Origin: Brevundimonas sp. EYE_349
GTDB taxonomy: Bacteria; Pseudomonadota; Alphaproteobacteria; Caulobacterales; Caulobacteraceae
Direction: 5' to 3'
DNA: 64,000 nucleotides
Assembly (NCBI RefSeq): GCF_023147505.1
Contig: NZ_JAHXPB010000011.1
Location: forward strand, 1-64,000
Within the stretch, counting starts at the first letter, position 1, and every line of letters starts with the position of its first letter. The translations under genes and the position numbers were made by a program. Below are positions 35,334 to 43,827 of this stretch, one piece after another. The notes under the pieces were generated by a model that was not told the origin of the DNA, made no database searches, and was given only the letters and a program-made list of their open reading frames with translations.

Positions 35334-36362
35334 TCAGACCAAAAGTTCCTGGCGAACGATCGCAGCGCCCGCGCCCAAAGCCGCGAGCTTTCCATTGGCG
35401 ACCCGGCGAGACAGGGGCGCCATGCCGCAGTTGGTGGCGGGATACAGCTTGTCGGCGTCCACGAATTGCAACGCCTTCCTCAAGGTGTCCGCGACCTGTT
35501 CGGGCGTCTCGATGACGTCGGTCGCCACGTCGATGGCCCCGACCATCACCTTCTTGCCCCGGATCAGCTCGATCAGGTCCATCGGCACGCGCGAGTTCTG
35601 GGCCTCAAGCGAGATGATGTCGATGCTGGAGGTCTGCAGCTTCGGGAAGGCCTCTTCGTACTGACGCCACTCCGACCCCAGCGTCTTCTTCCAGTCGGTG
35701 TTGGCCTTGATGCCATAGCCGTAGCAGATGTGGACGGCCGTCTCGCATTTCAGCCCCTCGGCCGCCCTCTCCAGCGTGGCGACGCCCCAGTCGTTCACCT
35801 CGTCGAAAAAGACGTTGAAGGCGGGCTCGTCGAACTGGATGATGTCGACGCCGGCGGCCTCCAGTTCTCTGGCTTCCTCGTTGAGGATCTTAGCGAACTC
35901 CCAGGCCAGTTTCTCGCGGCTTTGGTAGTGGTCGTCGTACAAGGTGTCGATCATCGTCATCGGCCCCGGCAAGGCCCATTTGATCGGCTGGTCGGTCTGC
36001 TGGCGCAGGTATTTGGCGTCCTCGACGAAGACCGGCTTCTGACGGCTGACGGCGCCGACGACCACCGGCACGCTCGCATCATAACGATTGCGGATACGCA
36101 TGGTCTTGCGGGCCTCGAAATCCACCCCGTCCAGATGCTCGATGAAGGTCGTGACGAAGTGCTGACGTGTCTGTTCGCCGTCGCTGACGATGTCGATCCC
36201 GGCGCGGCGCTGATCGTCCAGCGACAGGCGCAGGGCGTCCTGCTTGGCCTCGACAAGCTCATCGCCTTCCAGCTTCCAGGGCGACCACAGGGTCTCGGGC
36301 TCGGCCAGCCAGACGGGCTTTGGCAGGCTTCCGGCGGTGGATGTGGGCAACAGGGTTTTCAT
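35334..36362 (-). CDS. mesD: Core methionine synthase MesD (folate-independent)
   Basis: This 342-residue protein matches only the C-terminal catalytic half of MetE and lacks the N-terminal folate-binding half. Zinc and homocysteine ligands are visible: His211 and Cys213 (VHICYG), Glu253 (SLEAQ) and Cys312 (ATNCGM). FDEPAF near 177-182 is another family segment. MesD-type enzymes of aerobes are reported to need neither methyltetrahydrofolate nor B12, but to need the DUF1852 protein and oxygen. The DUF1852 gene is directly upstream (28 bases), so the identification is strong. The operon follows a cobalamin riboswitch, so it probably turns on when B12 is scarce. The methyl donor remains unknown. 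Confidence 0.88.
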   Translation of the reverse strand: MKTLLPTSTAGSLPKPVWLAEPETLWSPWKLEGDELVEAKQDALRLSLDDQRRAGIDIVSDGEQTRQHFVTTFIEHLDGVDFEARKTMRIRNRYDASVPVVVGAVSRQKPVFVEDAKYLRQQTDQPIKWALPGPMTMIDTLYDDHYQSREKLAWEFAKILNEEARELEAAGVDIIQFDEPAFNVFFDEVNDWGVATLERAAEGLKCETAVHICYGYGIKANTDWKKTLGSEWRQYEEAFPKLQTSSIDIISLEAQNSRVPMDLIELIRGKKVMVGAIDVATDVIETPEQVADTLRKALQFVDADKLYPATNCGMAPLSRRVANGKLAALGAGAAIVRQELLV

Positions 36363-36390
36363 GACGGATGACTTCTTACGGAATGACGGA

Positions 36391-37377
36391 TCAGGCGGCG
36401 AAGCTGGCGGACCATTGGTCCAGAACCTGCCGGTAGGGCTTGATGAAACGCTCTTCGACGAACCGGCCCTGTTCGACCGCCAGACGGCTGCGCTCCTCGC
36501 GGTCGTAGACGATGCGGGTCAGCGAATAGTCCTGGCACTGCAGGCTGGGCCGATACTGTTCCGACGCCGGGGAGTTGGCGTTGTAGATCTCGGGCCGATA
36601 GATCTTCTGGAAGGTCTCCATCGTGCTGATGGTGCTGACCAGTTCCAGATCGGTGTAGTCGCCCGTCAGGTCGCCGATGTGATAGAAGGCGAAGGGCGCG
36701 ACGCTGCCCTTGGGCATGAAGTAGCGGACCTTCATCCCCATCTTGGCGAAATACTGATCGGTCGGGGAAAACTCGTCGTTCTCGTATTCGCTGCCCAGCA
36801 CGGGGTGCTCGCCGCCGGTGCGGTGGTAGGTCTTGTTGCTCGACACGCTCAGGCAGATGACGGGGGGCTTGCCGAAATTATCGCGATAGGCGGCCGAGTT
36901 CAGGAAATGCTTGAACAGCTTGCCGTGCAGGTCTCCGAAGTCCGCAGGCGCGAAGGCGCCGGGATTGGCCTTCATATGCGCGGGCAGGACCACGCTGAAG
37001 TCGTAGTCGCGCACATAGGAGGAGAAGTTGTTGCCGACGATCCCGTCGATGCGCCGACCGGTCTGGCCGTCCACGATGGTCGTCTGAAGGATTTCGATCA
37101 GCGGGAAACTGTCCGTCTCCTCGCCTGGCGCCACGCTCATCTCGACGGAGACGATCTGCAGTTCGACCGCATAGCGATCCCCCCTCGGATTGTCCCAATG
37201 CGCCAGGGAGTTGAAGCGGTTGTCGATCATCCTCAGGGTGTTGCGCAGGTTTTCCTGTCGGCTTTCCCCCCGGGCCAGATTGGCGAAATTGGTCGTGATC
37301 CGCGTGTTGTCGGCGGGAACATAGTTCTCGTCGAGCGCGGTGCGCTTGATGGTGAATGTGAACGCGCTGTTCGCCAT
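36391..37377 (-). CDS. mesX: DUF1852 protein MesX, partner of MesD
   Basis: This 328-residue protein has no signal or membrane segment. It matches the DUF1852 family as I know it: FTFTIKRTALDENYVPADNTRITTNFANLARGESRQENLRNTL at the start and YGS-free central segments with many His and Tyr residues. Proteins of this family are required, with oxygen, for MesD activity in aerobic bacteria. The reaction is not known; a role in making or transferring the methyl group is inferred. It is the first coding gene after the cobalamin riboswitch, about 117 bases downstream of its end, and it is followed by mesD. The family match is by recall, not alignment. Confidence 0.85.
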   Translation of the reverse strand: MANSAFTFTIKRTALDENYVPADNTRITTNFANLARGESRQENLRNTLRMIDNRFNSLAHWDNPRGDRYAVELQIVSVEMSVAPGEETDSFPLIEILQTTIVDGQTGRRIDGIVGNNFSSYVRDYDFSVVLPAHMKANPGAFAPADFGDLHGKLFKHFLNSAAYRDNFGKPPVICLSVSSNKTYHRTGGEHPVLGSEYENDEFSPTDQYFAKMGMKVRYFMPKGSVAPFAFYHIGDLTGDYTDLELVSTISTMETFQKIYRPEIYNANSPASEQYRPSLQCQDYSLTRIVYDREERSRLAVEQGRFVEERFIKPYRQVLDQWSASFAA

Positions 37378-37494
37378 GGTCTCTGCCGTTGATGCTGGCG
37401 GAACAGCAGGCAGGAACGCGCGACCGCTCGCACACGGAAGCCTCCGTCGCGGCGTTCATGCGACCTGACCGACACCCCGCCGGAGGACGATATC

Positions 37495-37680
37495 TGTCGG
37501 GGCAGGTCTCCTGGCTCGCGGGTCACGGCTTCCGGCCCGGCCTTCCCGGAGGCGAACCCCCAGTGACATCCGATGGACCCTCAGCTCGCCGCTTACAGTT
37601 GCGGGGGCAGCGCCGGCTTCGACCGAAGTCTCACCGGCTTCCCTCTTAGCTCCGAACAGTTCGAACACCGCCCGAAGAAC
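37495..37680 (-). promoter_or_regulatory. Cobalamin riboswitch
   Basis: Read on the minus strand the region has the hallmark blocks in order: GGGAAGCCGGTG (37632-37643), GCTGCCCCCGCAACTGTAA (37593-37611), the B12-box-like GTCACTG (37561-37567) and GAGCCAGGAGACCTGCC (37501-37517). It is the 5' leader of mesX. Binding of adenosyl- or methyl-cobalamin would be expected to switch off the downstream genes, as for metE leaders. Confidence 0.93.
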
Positions 37681-37727
37681 CACGACAAGCGGACACTGCC
37701 ACAGCCACGCCTGAAGTCAACAATGAT

Positions 37728-37743
37728 ATAAAGATATCTTTAT
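37728..37743. promoter_or_regulatory. 16-base palindrome, possible SahR/SamR-type methionine operator
   Basis: ATAAAGATATCTTTAT is a perfect 16-base palindrome; extending it to 37725-37746 adds one mismatched pair. The form resembles sites of ArsR-family methionine repressors (SahR/SamR type) in proteobacteria. It lies upstream of the cobalamin riboswitch and just downstream of the ScfR stop (37771). The gap 37378-37770 otherwise holds only the riboswitch. Confidence 0.6.
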
Positions 37744-37770
37744 GTCCTTATACGATCTACCGCCACCTCG

Positions 37771-39177
37771 TCAGGCGGCCGTGGGATAGGGGGTCGCTGC
37801 GCTGCGGTTCGGGTCGATCAACAGCGCGCGCCCTATGGGCGGAAACGCCCTTTGCGGGCAGGCCGGGCGCTCGCACACCTTGCAGCCCGCGCCGATGGGC
37901 GTGGCGGCGGCGACGTCTGACAGGTCCAGACCTTGCGAATAGATCAGGCGCGATGCGTGACGGATGTCGCACCCCAGGCCGATGGCGAAACTCTTGCCCG
38001 GCGCGCCAAAGGCCGGACTGGGACTGCCGACGGTTCGTGCGATCCACAGATAGGTGCGTCCGTCGGGCATCTGCGCCATCTGGGTCAGGACGCGGCCGGG
38101 CTGGGCGAAGGCTTCGTAAACATTCCAGAGCGGGCACGAACCGCCCACGCGGGAAAAGTGAAAGTCGGTCGCCGACTGGCGCTTGGAGATATTGCCTGCG
38201 CGATCGACCCTGACGAAAAAGAAGGGCACGCCCAGCGCCCCCGGCCGCTGAAGCGTGGAAAGCCGGTGACAGACGGTCTCGAACCCCACCCCGAAATGTC
38301 GCCCAAGCCGCACGATGTCGTAGGAGAAGGCTTCGGCCTGCTGAAGAAAATCACGATAGGGCAACAGGACGGCGCCGGCGAAGTACTGGGCTAGGCCGAT
38401 GCGTAGAAGATCGCGCGTCTCCCGGTCGTCGAACCCCGCGCCGTCGATCAGGGTCTCGATGGCGGCGCCCGCCTCCAGATAGGCGAGTTGCATCGCCATC
38501 TGGAACGCCTGCTGCCCCTGTTTGGTGAAGGGCGAGACATGAAGGGTGCGATTGACGGCGTCGAAGCGACGCTGCGCCTCCTCCCCCTCGTCGACGACGA
38601 CGCGCACGCCGTGCCTTTGAGCCAGCCAGGCCGCCAGCCCCGGCCGGACCTGACGCGGCGCCAGACCAGCGGCGTCATAGAGACGCTCGGCCGCCTCATC
38701 CAGTTCGGCGACATGATTGCGACGCGAGTAGAAGAAGTCGCGCACCTGTTCGAACGGCATACGGGCGGGCGTGTCGTCGGCGAACTCCTCTCCCAGCCTC
38801 AAGGCCATGGCTTCGGCCCGGTCGGCGCTTCGCCTCGACTTGCGGTGCAGCGCGACCAGCGCCCGCCCAACCGCAGGCATGTTCAGCGCAAGTTCGCGCA
38901 GTTCAGCCGTCGATATGTGTTCGGCTCCGCCCTCCCCCAGGGCTTCGCGCACATCCGAGATCAGCCGCCCCTCCTCGTCTTCCGAGAACAACTGAACATC
39001 GACGCCGAAAGCGGCGTTGAGCTTGAGCAGCAGAGGCACGGTCAGCGGGCGCTGGTTCTGCTCGATCTGACTGAGATAGCTATTGGATATTCCCAGCGCC
39101 TGCGCCACCGCGGTCTGGGTCAGGCTGCGCTCTTCGCGCAGCCGACGCAGACGAACACCCATGAAGGTCTTGCTCAT
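37771..39177 (-). CDS. XRE-type regulator, ScfR family (short-chain fatty acid)
   Basis: This 468-residue protein has an N-terminal XRE helix-turn-helix (LRRLREERSLTQTAVAQALGISNSYLSQIEQNQRPLT, about 10-47). An IrrE/ImmA-like middle domain and a C-terminal DUF2083-like domain follow, with conserved cysteines (CDIRHAS, CKVCERPACPQRAFPP). This is the layout of RamB/ScfR-type regulators of short-chain acyl metabolism. The HExxH zinc-protease motif of IrrE/ImmA is not seen (AFQMAMQLAYLEAG at that place), so it is probably a sensor, not a protease. It lies directly downstream of prpF/acnD, so it most likely controls the methylcitrate genes, perhaps sensing propionyl-CoA. Confidence 0.82.
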   Translation of the reverse strand: MSKTFMGVRLRRLREERSLTQTAVAQALGISNSYLSQIEQNQRPLTVPLLLKLNAAFGVDVQLFSEDEEGRLISDVREALGEGGAEHISTAELRELALNMPAVGRALVALHRKSRRSADRAEAMALRLGEEFADDTPARMPFEQVRDFFYSRRNHVAELDEAAERLYDAAGLAPRQVRPGLAAWLAQRHGVRVVVDEGEEAQRRFDAVNRTLHVSPFTKQGQQAFQMAMQLAYLEAGAAIETLIDGAGFDDRETRDLLRIGLAQYFAGAVLLPYRDFLQQAEAFSYDIVRLGRHFGVGFETVCHRLSTLQRPGALGVPFFFVRVDRAGNISKRQSATDFHFSRVGGSCPLWNVYEAFAQPGRVLTQMAQMPDGRTYLWIARTVGSPSPAFGAPGKSFAIGLGCDIRHASRLIYSQGLDLSDVAAATPIGAGCKVCERPACPQRAFPPIGRALLIDPNRSAATPYPTAA

Positions 39178-39258
39178 AGACTTTTACAACTTTTGCATAA
39201 AGTTGGAAAGGATTTCTCAAACATCCACAACAGGAATGCTCAAGACTGACCGACAGAT

Positions 39259-39273
39259 GCAAATATTGCAAAC
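39259..39273. promoter_or_regulatory. TTTGCA direct repeats upstream of the ScfR gene
   Basis: On the minus strand GTTTGCAATATTTGCA has two TTTGCA units, spaced 9 bases apart, and a further TTTTGCA lies at 39191-39197 (plus). Similar TTTGC elements occur in the acnD/thioesterase divergent gap, suggesting ScfR sites and autoregulation. Confidence 0.4.
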
Positions 39274-39302
39274 ACGAAGATGTCAAGACGTCTTGCCGCC
39301 GC

Positions 39303-40511
39303 TCAGACCGGCCAAGGCTCCGACGGCACGAAGACGTCGCCCGCCATCAATCGCCGAGCGCTGCGGCTCATCACCGCCTTCGACACCGTCCAGTCGCCGT
39401 TGCGCTCCACCGCCTCTGCGCCGACTTGCAACGCGCCCGAGGGATGTCCGAACCGCACGGCGCTTCGCTTGCCGCCGCCTGCAGCCCGATTGACCAGCGT
39501 CCCCGGCACAGCGGCCGCGACGGCGATGGCCACCGAGGCGGTGCCCATCATGGCGTGGTGCAGCTTGCCCATCGACAGGGCGCGAACCAACAGGTCGATT
39601 TCCTGAGCCTTGATCGTCCTGCCGCTGGAGACGACATGATCGCGCGCAGGCGCGACGAAGGCGATCTTGGGCGTGTGCTGACGTCGCGAAGCCTCATCGA
39701 CCGATGCGATCAGCCCCATCCGAACCGCGCCAATGGCGCGCAGGGCCTCGAACCGTTTCAGGGCCGCCGCATCGCCGTTGATCGCCTCCTGCAACTCGGT
39801 GCCGGTATAGCCGATGTCGGCGGCGTCCACGAAGATGGTTGGGATGCCGGCGTTGATCAGCGTGGCCTTCAACCTGCCGCCCGCGACCAGATCCTCCGGC
39901 ACATCCAGTTCGTCGATCAGATTGCCGGTCGGGAACATGGCGCCCCCCGAACCGTCACTGGCCTCGCCCTCATCGGCGGGGTCCAGGAATTCCAGCACGA
40001 TCTCAGCGGCGGGGAAGGTCACGCCGTCCAGTTCAAAGTCGCCGGTCTCCTGCACCGCGCCGCCCGAAACCGGGACATGGGCGATGATGGTCTTGCCGAT
40101 ATTGGCCTGCCAGATGCGAACGGTGCGGACGCCGTCGGCTCCTGCATCGACATAGCCCGCATGGATGGCGAAGGCCCCCGCCGCCGTCGACAGATTCCCG
40201 CAGTTGCCCGACCAGTCGACGAAATCCGTGTCGATGGAGACCTGGCCATACAGATAGTCGACATCATGGTCGGGTCGGTCGCTGGGCGACAGGATCACGC
40301 ATTTCGACGTGCTGGAGGTCGCGCCGCCCATGCCGTCGATCTGTTTGCCATAGGCGTCCGGACTGCCGATCACCCGCTGGAACAGCCGGTCCCGCGCTGG
40401 GCCGGGCGCGCGCGCCGCGTCGGGCAAGTCTTCCAAGCGGAAGAAGACGCCCTTGGACGTGCCGCCGCGCATATAGGTGGCGGGGATGCGTATCTGCGGA
40501 CCGTGCGACAT
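39303..40511 (-). CDS. prpF: 2-methylaconitate cis-trans isomerase
   Basis: This 402-residue protein of the PrpF family isomerises 2-methyl-trans-aconitate to the cis form; it is needed with AcnD. It shows RIPATYMRGGTSKGVFF at the N-terminus, GGATSSTSKCVILSPS, and DTDFVDWSGNCGNLSTAAGAFAI with the catalytic region. The ATG overlaps the acnD stop by one base (TGATG), so it is the second gene of that operon. It ends 125 bases before the ScfR gene start. Confidence 0.92.
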   Translation of the reverse strand: MSHGPQIRIPATYMRGGTSKGVFFRLEDLPDAARAPGPARDRLFQRVIGSPDAYGKQIDGMGGATSSTSKCVILSPSDRPDHDVDYLYGQVSIDTDFVDWSGNCGNLSTAAGAFAIHAGYVDAGADGVRTVRIWQANIGKTIIAHVPVSGGAVQETGDFELDGVTFPAAEIVLEFLDPADEGEASDGSGGAMFPTGNLIDELDVPEDLVAGGRLKATLINAGIPTIFVDAADIGYTGTELQEAINGDAAALKRFEALRAIGAVRMGLIASVDEASRRQHTPKIAFVAPARDHVVSSGRTIKAQEIDLLVRALSMGKLHHAMMGTASVAIAVAAAVPGTLVNRAAGGGKRSAVRFGHPSGALQVGAEAVERNGDWTVSKAVMSRSARRLMAGDVFVPSEPWPV

Positions 40512-43135
40512 CAGGCGGCGGCCTCCTGTTCCAGGAAGTCCTGAGCGAAGCGTTGCAGCACACCGCCCGCCTCATAGATCGAGACCTCCTCGGCGGTGTC
40601 CAGGCGGCATTTGACCGACACCGTCTCCTGCGTCCCGTCAGCTCGGTGAACGACCAGGCTCAGTTCGGCGCCCGCCGCGGGCTGGCCGATGACGTCATAG
40701 GTTTCCGTGCCGTCCAGCTTCAGCCCCAGCCGGGTCACGCCGCCCGTGAACTCCAGCGGCATCACGCCCATGCCGATCAGATTGGTGCGGTGAATCCGCT
40801 CGAAACCCTCGGCGACGATGGCCTCTACCCCCGCCAGACGCACGCCCTTGGCGGCCCAGTCGCGCGACGAGCCCTGGCCGTAATCGGCCCCGGCGATGAT
40901 GATCAGCGGCTGGCGACGGCCCAGATAGGTCTCGATCGCCTCCCACATCCGCACCACCTGACCATCCGGCTCCAGCCGCGCCAGAGAGCCCTTCTTCACC
41001 GCCCCGTCGACCACGGCCATCTCATTGACCAGCTGCGGGTTGGCGAAGGTGGCGCGCATGGCCGTCAGGTGATCGCCGCGATGGGTGGCGTAGGAGTTGT
41101 AGTCCTCTTCCGGCACGCCCATCGCCGTCAGATACTCGCCCGCCGCCGAGGTCGGCAGGATGGCGTTCGACGGCGACAGGTGATCGGTGGTGATGTTGTC
41201 CGGCAGTATGGCCAGGGGCCGCATCCCCTTCAGCGTGCGGGGGCTGGCCGCCAGGGCGCCCAGTCCCTCGGTGTCCCAATAGGGCGGACGTCGGATATAG
41301 GTCGACTGGGGCCGCCAGTCATACAGCGGCGCGGCGGGCGCTCCGCCATGCAGGCGCTTGGCGAACATCGGCTCATAGACGTTGCGGAACTGTTCGGGCT
41401 TGACGTGCCTGCCGACGATGGCGTCGATCTCGGCATCGGCGGGCCACAGGTCCTTCAGGCGGATCTCACGACCGTCGGGCGCAACACCCAGGACATCCTG
41501 CTCGATATCGAACCGCACCGTCCCGGCGATGGCGTAGGCCACCACCAGCGGCGGCGAGGCCAGGAAGGCCTGTTTGGCGTAAGGATGGATGCGACCGTCG
41601 AAGTTGCGGTTCCCGGACAGGACAGCGGTCGTATAGAGGTCGCGCTCAACGATCTCGTTCTGGATCACCGGATCGAGCGCGCCCGACATGCCGTTGCAGG
41701 TGGTGCAGGCGAAGCCGACGATGCCGAAGCCCAGCGCCTCCAGTTCCGGCAGCAGGCCTGCGTCTTCCAGATACAGCTGCGCTACCTTGGAGCCCGGCGC
41801 GAACGAGGTCTTGACCCAGGGCTTGCGGACCAGACCCAGGGCGTTGGCCTTTCGGGCCACCAGGCCCGCCGCGACCACGTTTCGGGGGTTGGAGGTGTTG
41901 GTGCAGCTGGTGATGGCGGCGATGATGACCGCGCCGTCAGGCATCAGGCCGTCACGCTCTTCGGCCAGGGCGCCGTCCAGATCGACCGCCACGCCGCGCG
42001 CCTGCAGGGCCGAGGTCGGCAGGCGACGATGCGGATTGGAAGGTCCGGCCAGATTGCGCTCGACCGTCGACAGATCGAACGCCAGCACCCGCTCATAGTC
42101 GGCGGTCTTCAGCGCGTCGGCCCAAAGGCCGATGGTCTTGGCATAGGTCTCGACCAGTTCGATCTGGTCGGGCTCGCGACCGGTCAGGCGCAGATAGTCG
42201 ATGGTCTGCTGGTCGATGTAGAACATCGCCGCCGTCGCCCCGTACTCCGGGCACATGTTCGAGATGGTGGCCCGGTCGCCGATGGTCAGGCTGTCCGCCC
42301 CTTCGCCAAAGAACTCCAGCCAGGCGCCGACCACCCGCTCCTTGCGCAGAAACTCTGTCAGGGCCAGCACGATGTCGGTGGCGGTGATGCCCTCATGGCG
42401 CCGCCCCGTCAGCTTGACGCCCACGATGTCAGGCAGGCGCATCATCGACGGCCGCCCCAGCATCACCGTCTCGGCCTCCAGCCCGCCAACTCCAATCGCT
42501 ATGACGCCCAGGGCGTCGACGTGCGGCGTATGGCTGTCGGTGCCGACGCAGGTGTCGGGGAAGGCGACCCCATCGCGCACCTGCACGACGGGGGACATCT
42601 TCTCCAGATTGATCTGGTGCATGATGCCGTTGCCGGCGGGAATGACGTCCACATTCTCGAAGGCCCGCTTGGTCCATTCGATGAAATGGAAGCGGTCCTC
42701 GTTGCGGCGATCCTCGATGGCGCGGTTCTTGGCGAAGGCCTCGGGATCGAACCCCGGCGCCTCGACCGCCAGGGAATGGTCGACGATCAGTTGGGTCGGC
42801 ACGACCGGATTGACCTTGGCCGGATCGCCGCCCTGCTCGGCGATGGCGTCGCGCAGTCCCGCCAGATCGACAAGGGCTGTCTGGCCCAGAATGTCGTGGC
42901 AGACGACCCGCGCCGGATACCAGGGAAAGTCCAGATCGCGCTTGCGCTCGACGATCTGCCTCAGCGCCTCGTCGCGTGAAGCGGGATCGCAATGACGCAC
43001 CAGTTGCTCGGCCAACACCCGCGACACATAGGGCAGACGGTCATAGGCTCCCGGCTGAATGGCGTGAACCGCCGCGCGCACATCGAAATATTCGACTGAC
43101 GTACCGAGCAGCCGGCGACGATAGGCTTCATTCAT
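40511..43135 (-). CDS. acnD: 2-methylcitrate dehydratase AcnD (Fe-S)
   Basis: This 874-residue aconitase-like enzyme dehydrates 2-methylcitrate to 2-methyl-trans-aconitate. The iron-sulfur cysteines lie in AITSCTNTSNP and FACTTCNGMSG. Length and context (prpF directly following, prpC and prpB across the divergent gap) favour AcnD over ordinary aconitase. The start ATG at 43135 has no strong ribosome site. It is divergent from the thioesterase/prpCB genes across 250 bases that hold nested TTTGC repeats. Confidence 0.9.
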   Translation of the reverse strand: MNEAYRRRLLGTSVEYFDVRAAVHAIQPGAYDRLPYVSRVLAEQLVRHCDPASRDEALRQIVERKRDLDFPWYPARVVCHDILGQTALVDLAGLRDAIAEQGGDPAKVNPVVPTQLIVDHSLAVEAPGFDPEAFAKNRAIEDRRNEDRFHFIEWTKRAFENVDVIPAGNGIMHQINLEKMSPVVQVRDGVAFPDTCVGTDSHTPHVDALGVIAIGVGGLEAETVMLGRPSMMRLPDIVGVKLTGRRHEGITATDIVLALTEFLRKERVVGAWLEFFGEGADSLTIGDRATISNMCPEYGATAAMFYIDQQTIDYLRLTGREPDQIELVETYAKTIGLWADALKTADYERVLAFDLSTVERNLAGPSNPHRRLPTSALQARGVAVDLDGALAEERDGLMPDGAVIIAAITSCTNTSNPRNVVAAGLVARKANALGLVRKPWVKTSFAPGSKVAQLYLEDAGLLPELEALGFGIVGFACTTCNGMSGALDPVIQNEIVERDLYTTAVLSGNRNFDGRIHPYAKQAFLASPPLVVAYAIAGTVRFDIEQDVLGVAPDGREIRLKDLWPADAEIDAIVGRHVKPEQFRNVYEPMFAKRLHGGAPAAPLYDWRPQSTYIRRPPYWDTEGLGALAASPRTLKGMRPLAILPDNITTDHLSPSNAILPTSAAGEYLTAMGVPEEDYNSYATHRGDHLTAMRATFANPQLVNEMAVVDGAVKKGSLARLEPDGQVVRMWEAIETYLGRRQPLIIIAGADYGQGSSRDWAAKGVRLAGVEAIVAEGFERIHRTNLIGMGVMPLEFTGGVTRLGLKLDGTETYDVIGQPAAGAELSLVVHRADGTQETVSVKCRLDTAEEVSIYEAGGVLQRFAQDFLEQEAAA

Positions 43136-43230
43136 TTGAGCCGAATTCCCCTGAACTTCATCGCGTCATTATCGACCCGCGACGGGGGCTTCGGAACGCC
43201 TGAAAGGGCGGAGATTTGTGAACGCCGGCC

Positions 43231-43286
43231 TGCAAATCAGCAAACTTTGCGGACACATCCAAGTTTGCAGCTTTCGCGGATTTGCA
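43231..43286. promoter_or_regulatory. Nested inverted repeats, candidate propionate-regulator operator
   Basis: The outer pair TGCAAATC (43231-43238)/GATTTGCA (43279-43286) and inner pair GCAAACTT (43240-43247)/AAGTTTGC (43261-43268) are both perfect. The AAGTTTGCA core resembles RamB/ScfR-type sites. It sits in the divergent gap between acnD and the thioesterase/prpCB genes and could control both. Confidence 0.6.
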
Positions 43287-43385
43287 GCATCGCCTTCACT
43301 GATTTCCGCTCTTTCAGTCCTTCTGAGATCGATCGAAGCGTGAATATTCAAGGGCCTCGCGGATGATCCGCTGTCCGAGGCTCCC

Positions 43386-43811
43386 ATGTCGTCGCCGACG
43401 CCGCTTCCCCCTGACGAGACCCGGTTCGCCGAAATGGTCTTCCCGGAACAGGCCAATCATTATGGCGCGCTGTTCGCCGGTTCGGCCCTTGCCCTGCTGA
43501 GCAAGGCCGCCTTCGTCGCCGCCAGCCGCCGCGCCCGCAACGACGTCGTGATGGCGCGGTCGGAGGCCACCGATTTTCACACGCCCGTCCGCGTCGGCGA
43601 ACTTCTGGACATGGTGGCGCGCGTGATCCGCGTCGGTCGCACGTCTCTGACCGTGGAGGTCGAGGGCGTCGCCGAAACCCTGTCAACCGGCGCGCGCCGC
43701 CCCGCGCTGAACGGCCGCTTCGAAATGGTCGCCGTCGACGCCGAGGGCCGACCGCGCCCGATCACCCTTCACCCCTGCTCCGGCGCCCCGGTCTCCGTGG
43801 CCGCCCAATAA
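43386..43811 (+). CDS. Hotdog-fold acyl-CoA thioesterase (YciA-like)
   Basis: This 141-residue hotdog-fold protein has [79 protein letters not shown] and a family-typical catalytic region ([18 protein letters not shown]). It would hydrolyse acyl-CoA. It lies 16 bases before prpC and is divergent from acnD, so it may relieve propionyl-CoA or free trapped CoA. The exact acyl substrate is unknown. Confidence 0.82.
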   Translation: MSSPTPLPPDETRFAEMVFPEQANHYGALFAGSALALLSKAAFVAASRRARNDVVMARSEATDFHTPVRVGELLDMVARVIRVGRTSLTVEVEGVAETLSTGARRPALNGRFEMVAVDAEGRPRPITLHPCSGAPVSVAAQ

Positions 43812-43827
43812 GCTTTCGAGGAAATCC

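Noticed and set aside
40553..42979. Long plus-strand frame (about 808 codons) opposite acnD
   Set aside because: Shadow of the aconitase-like gene with no recognisable domain.
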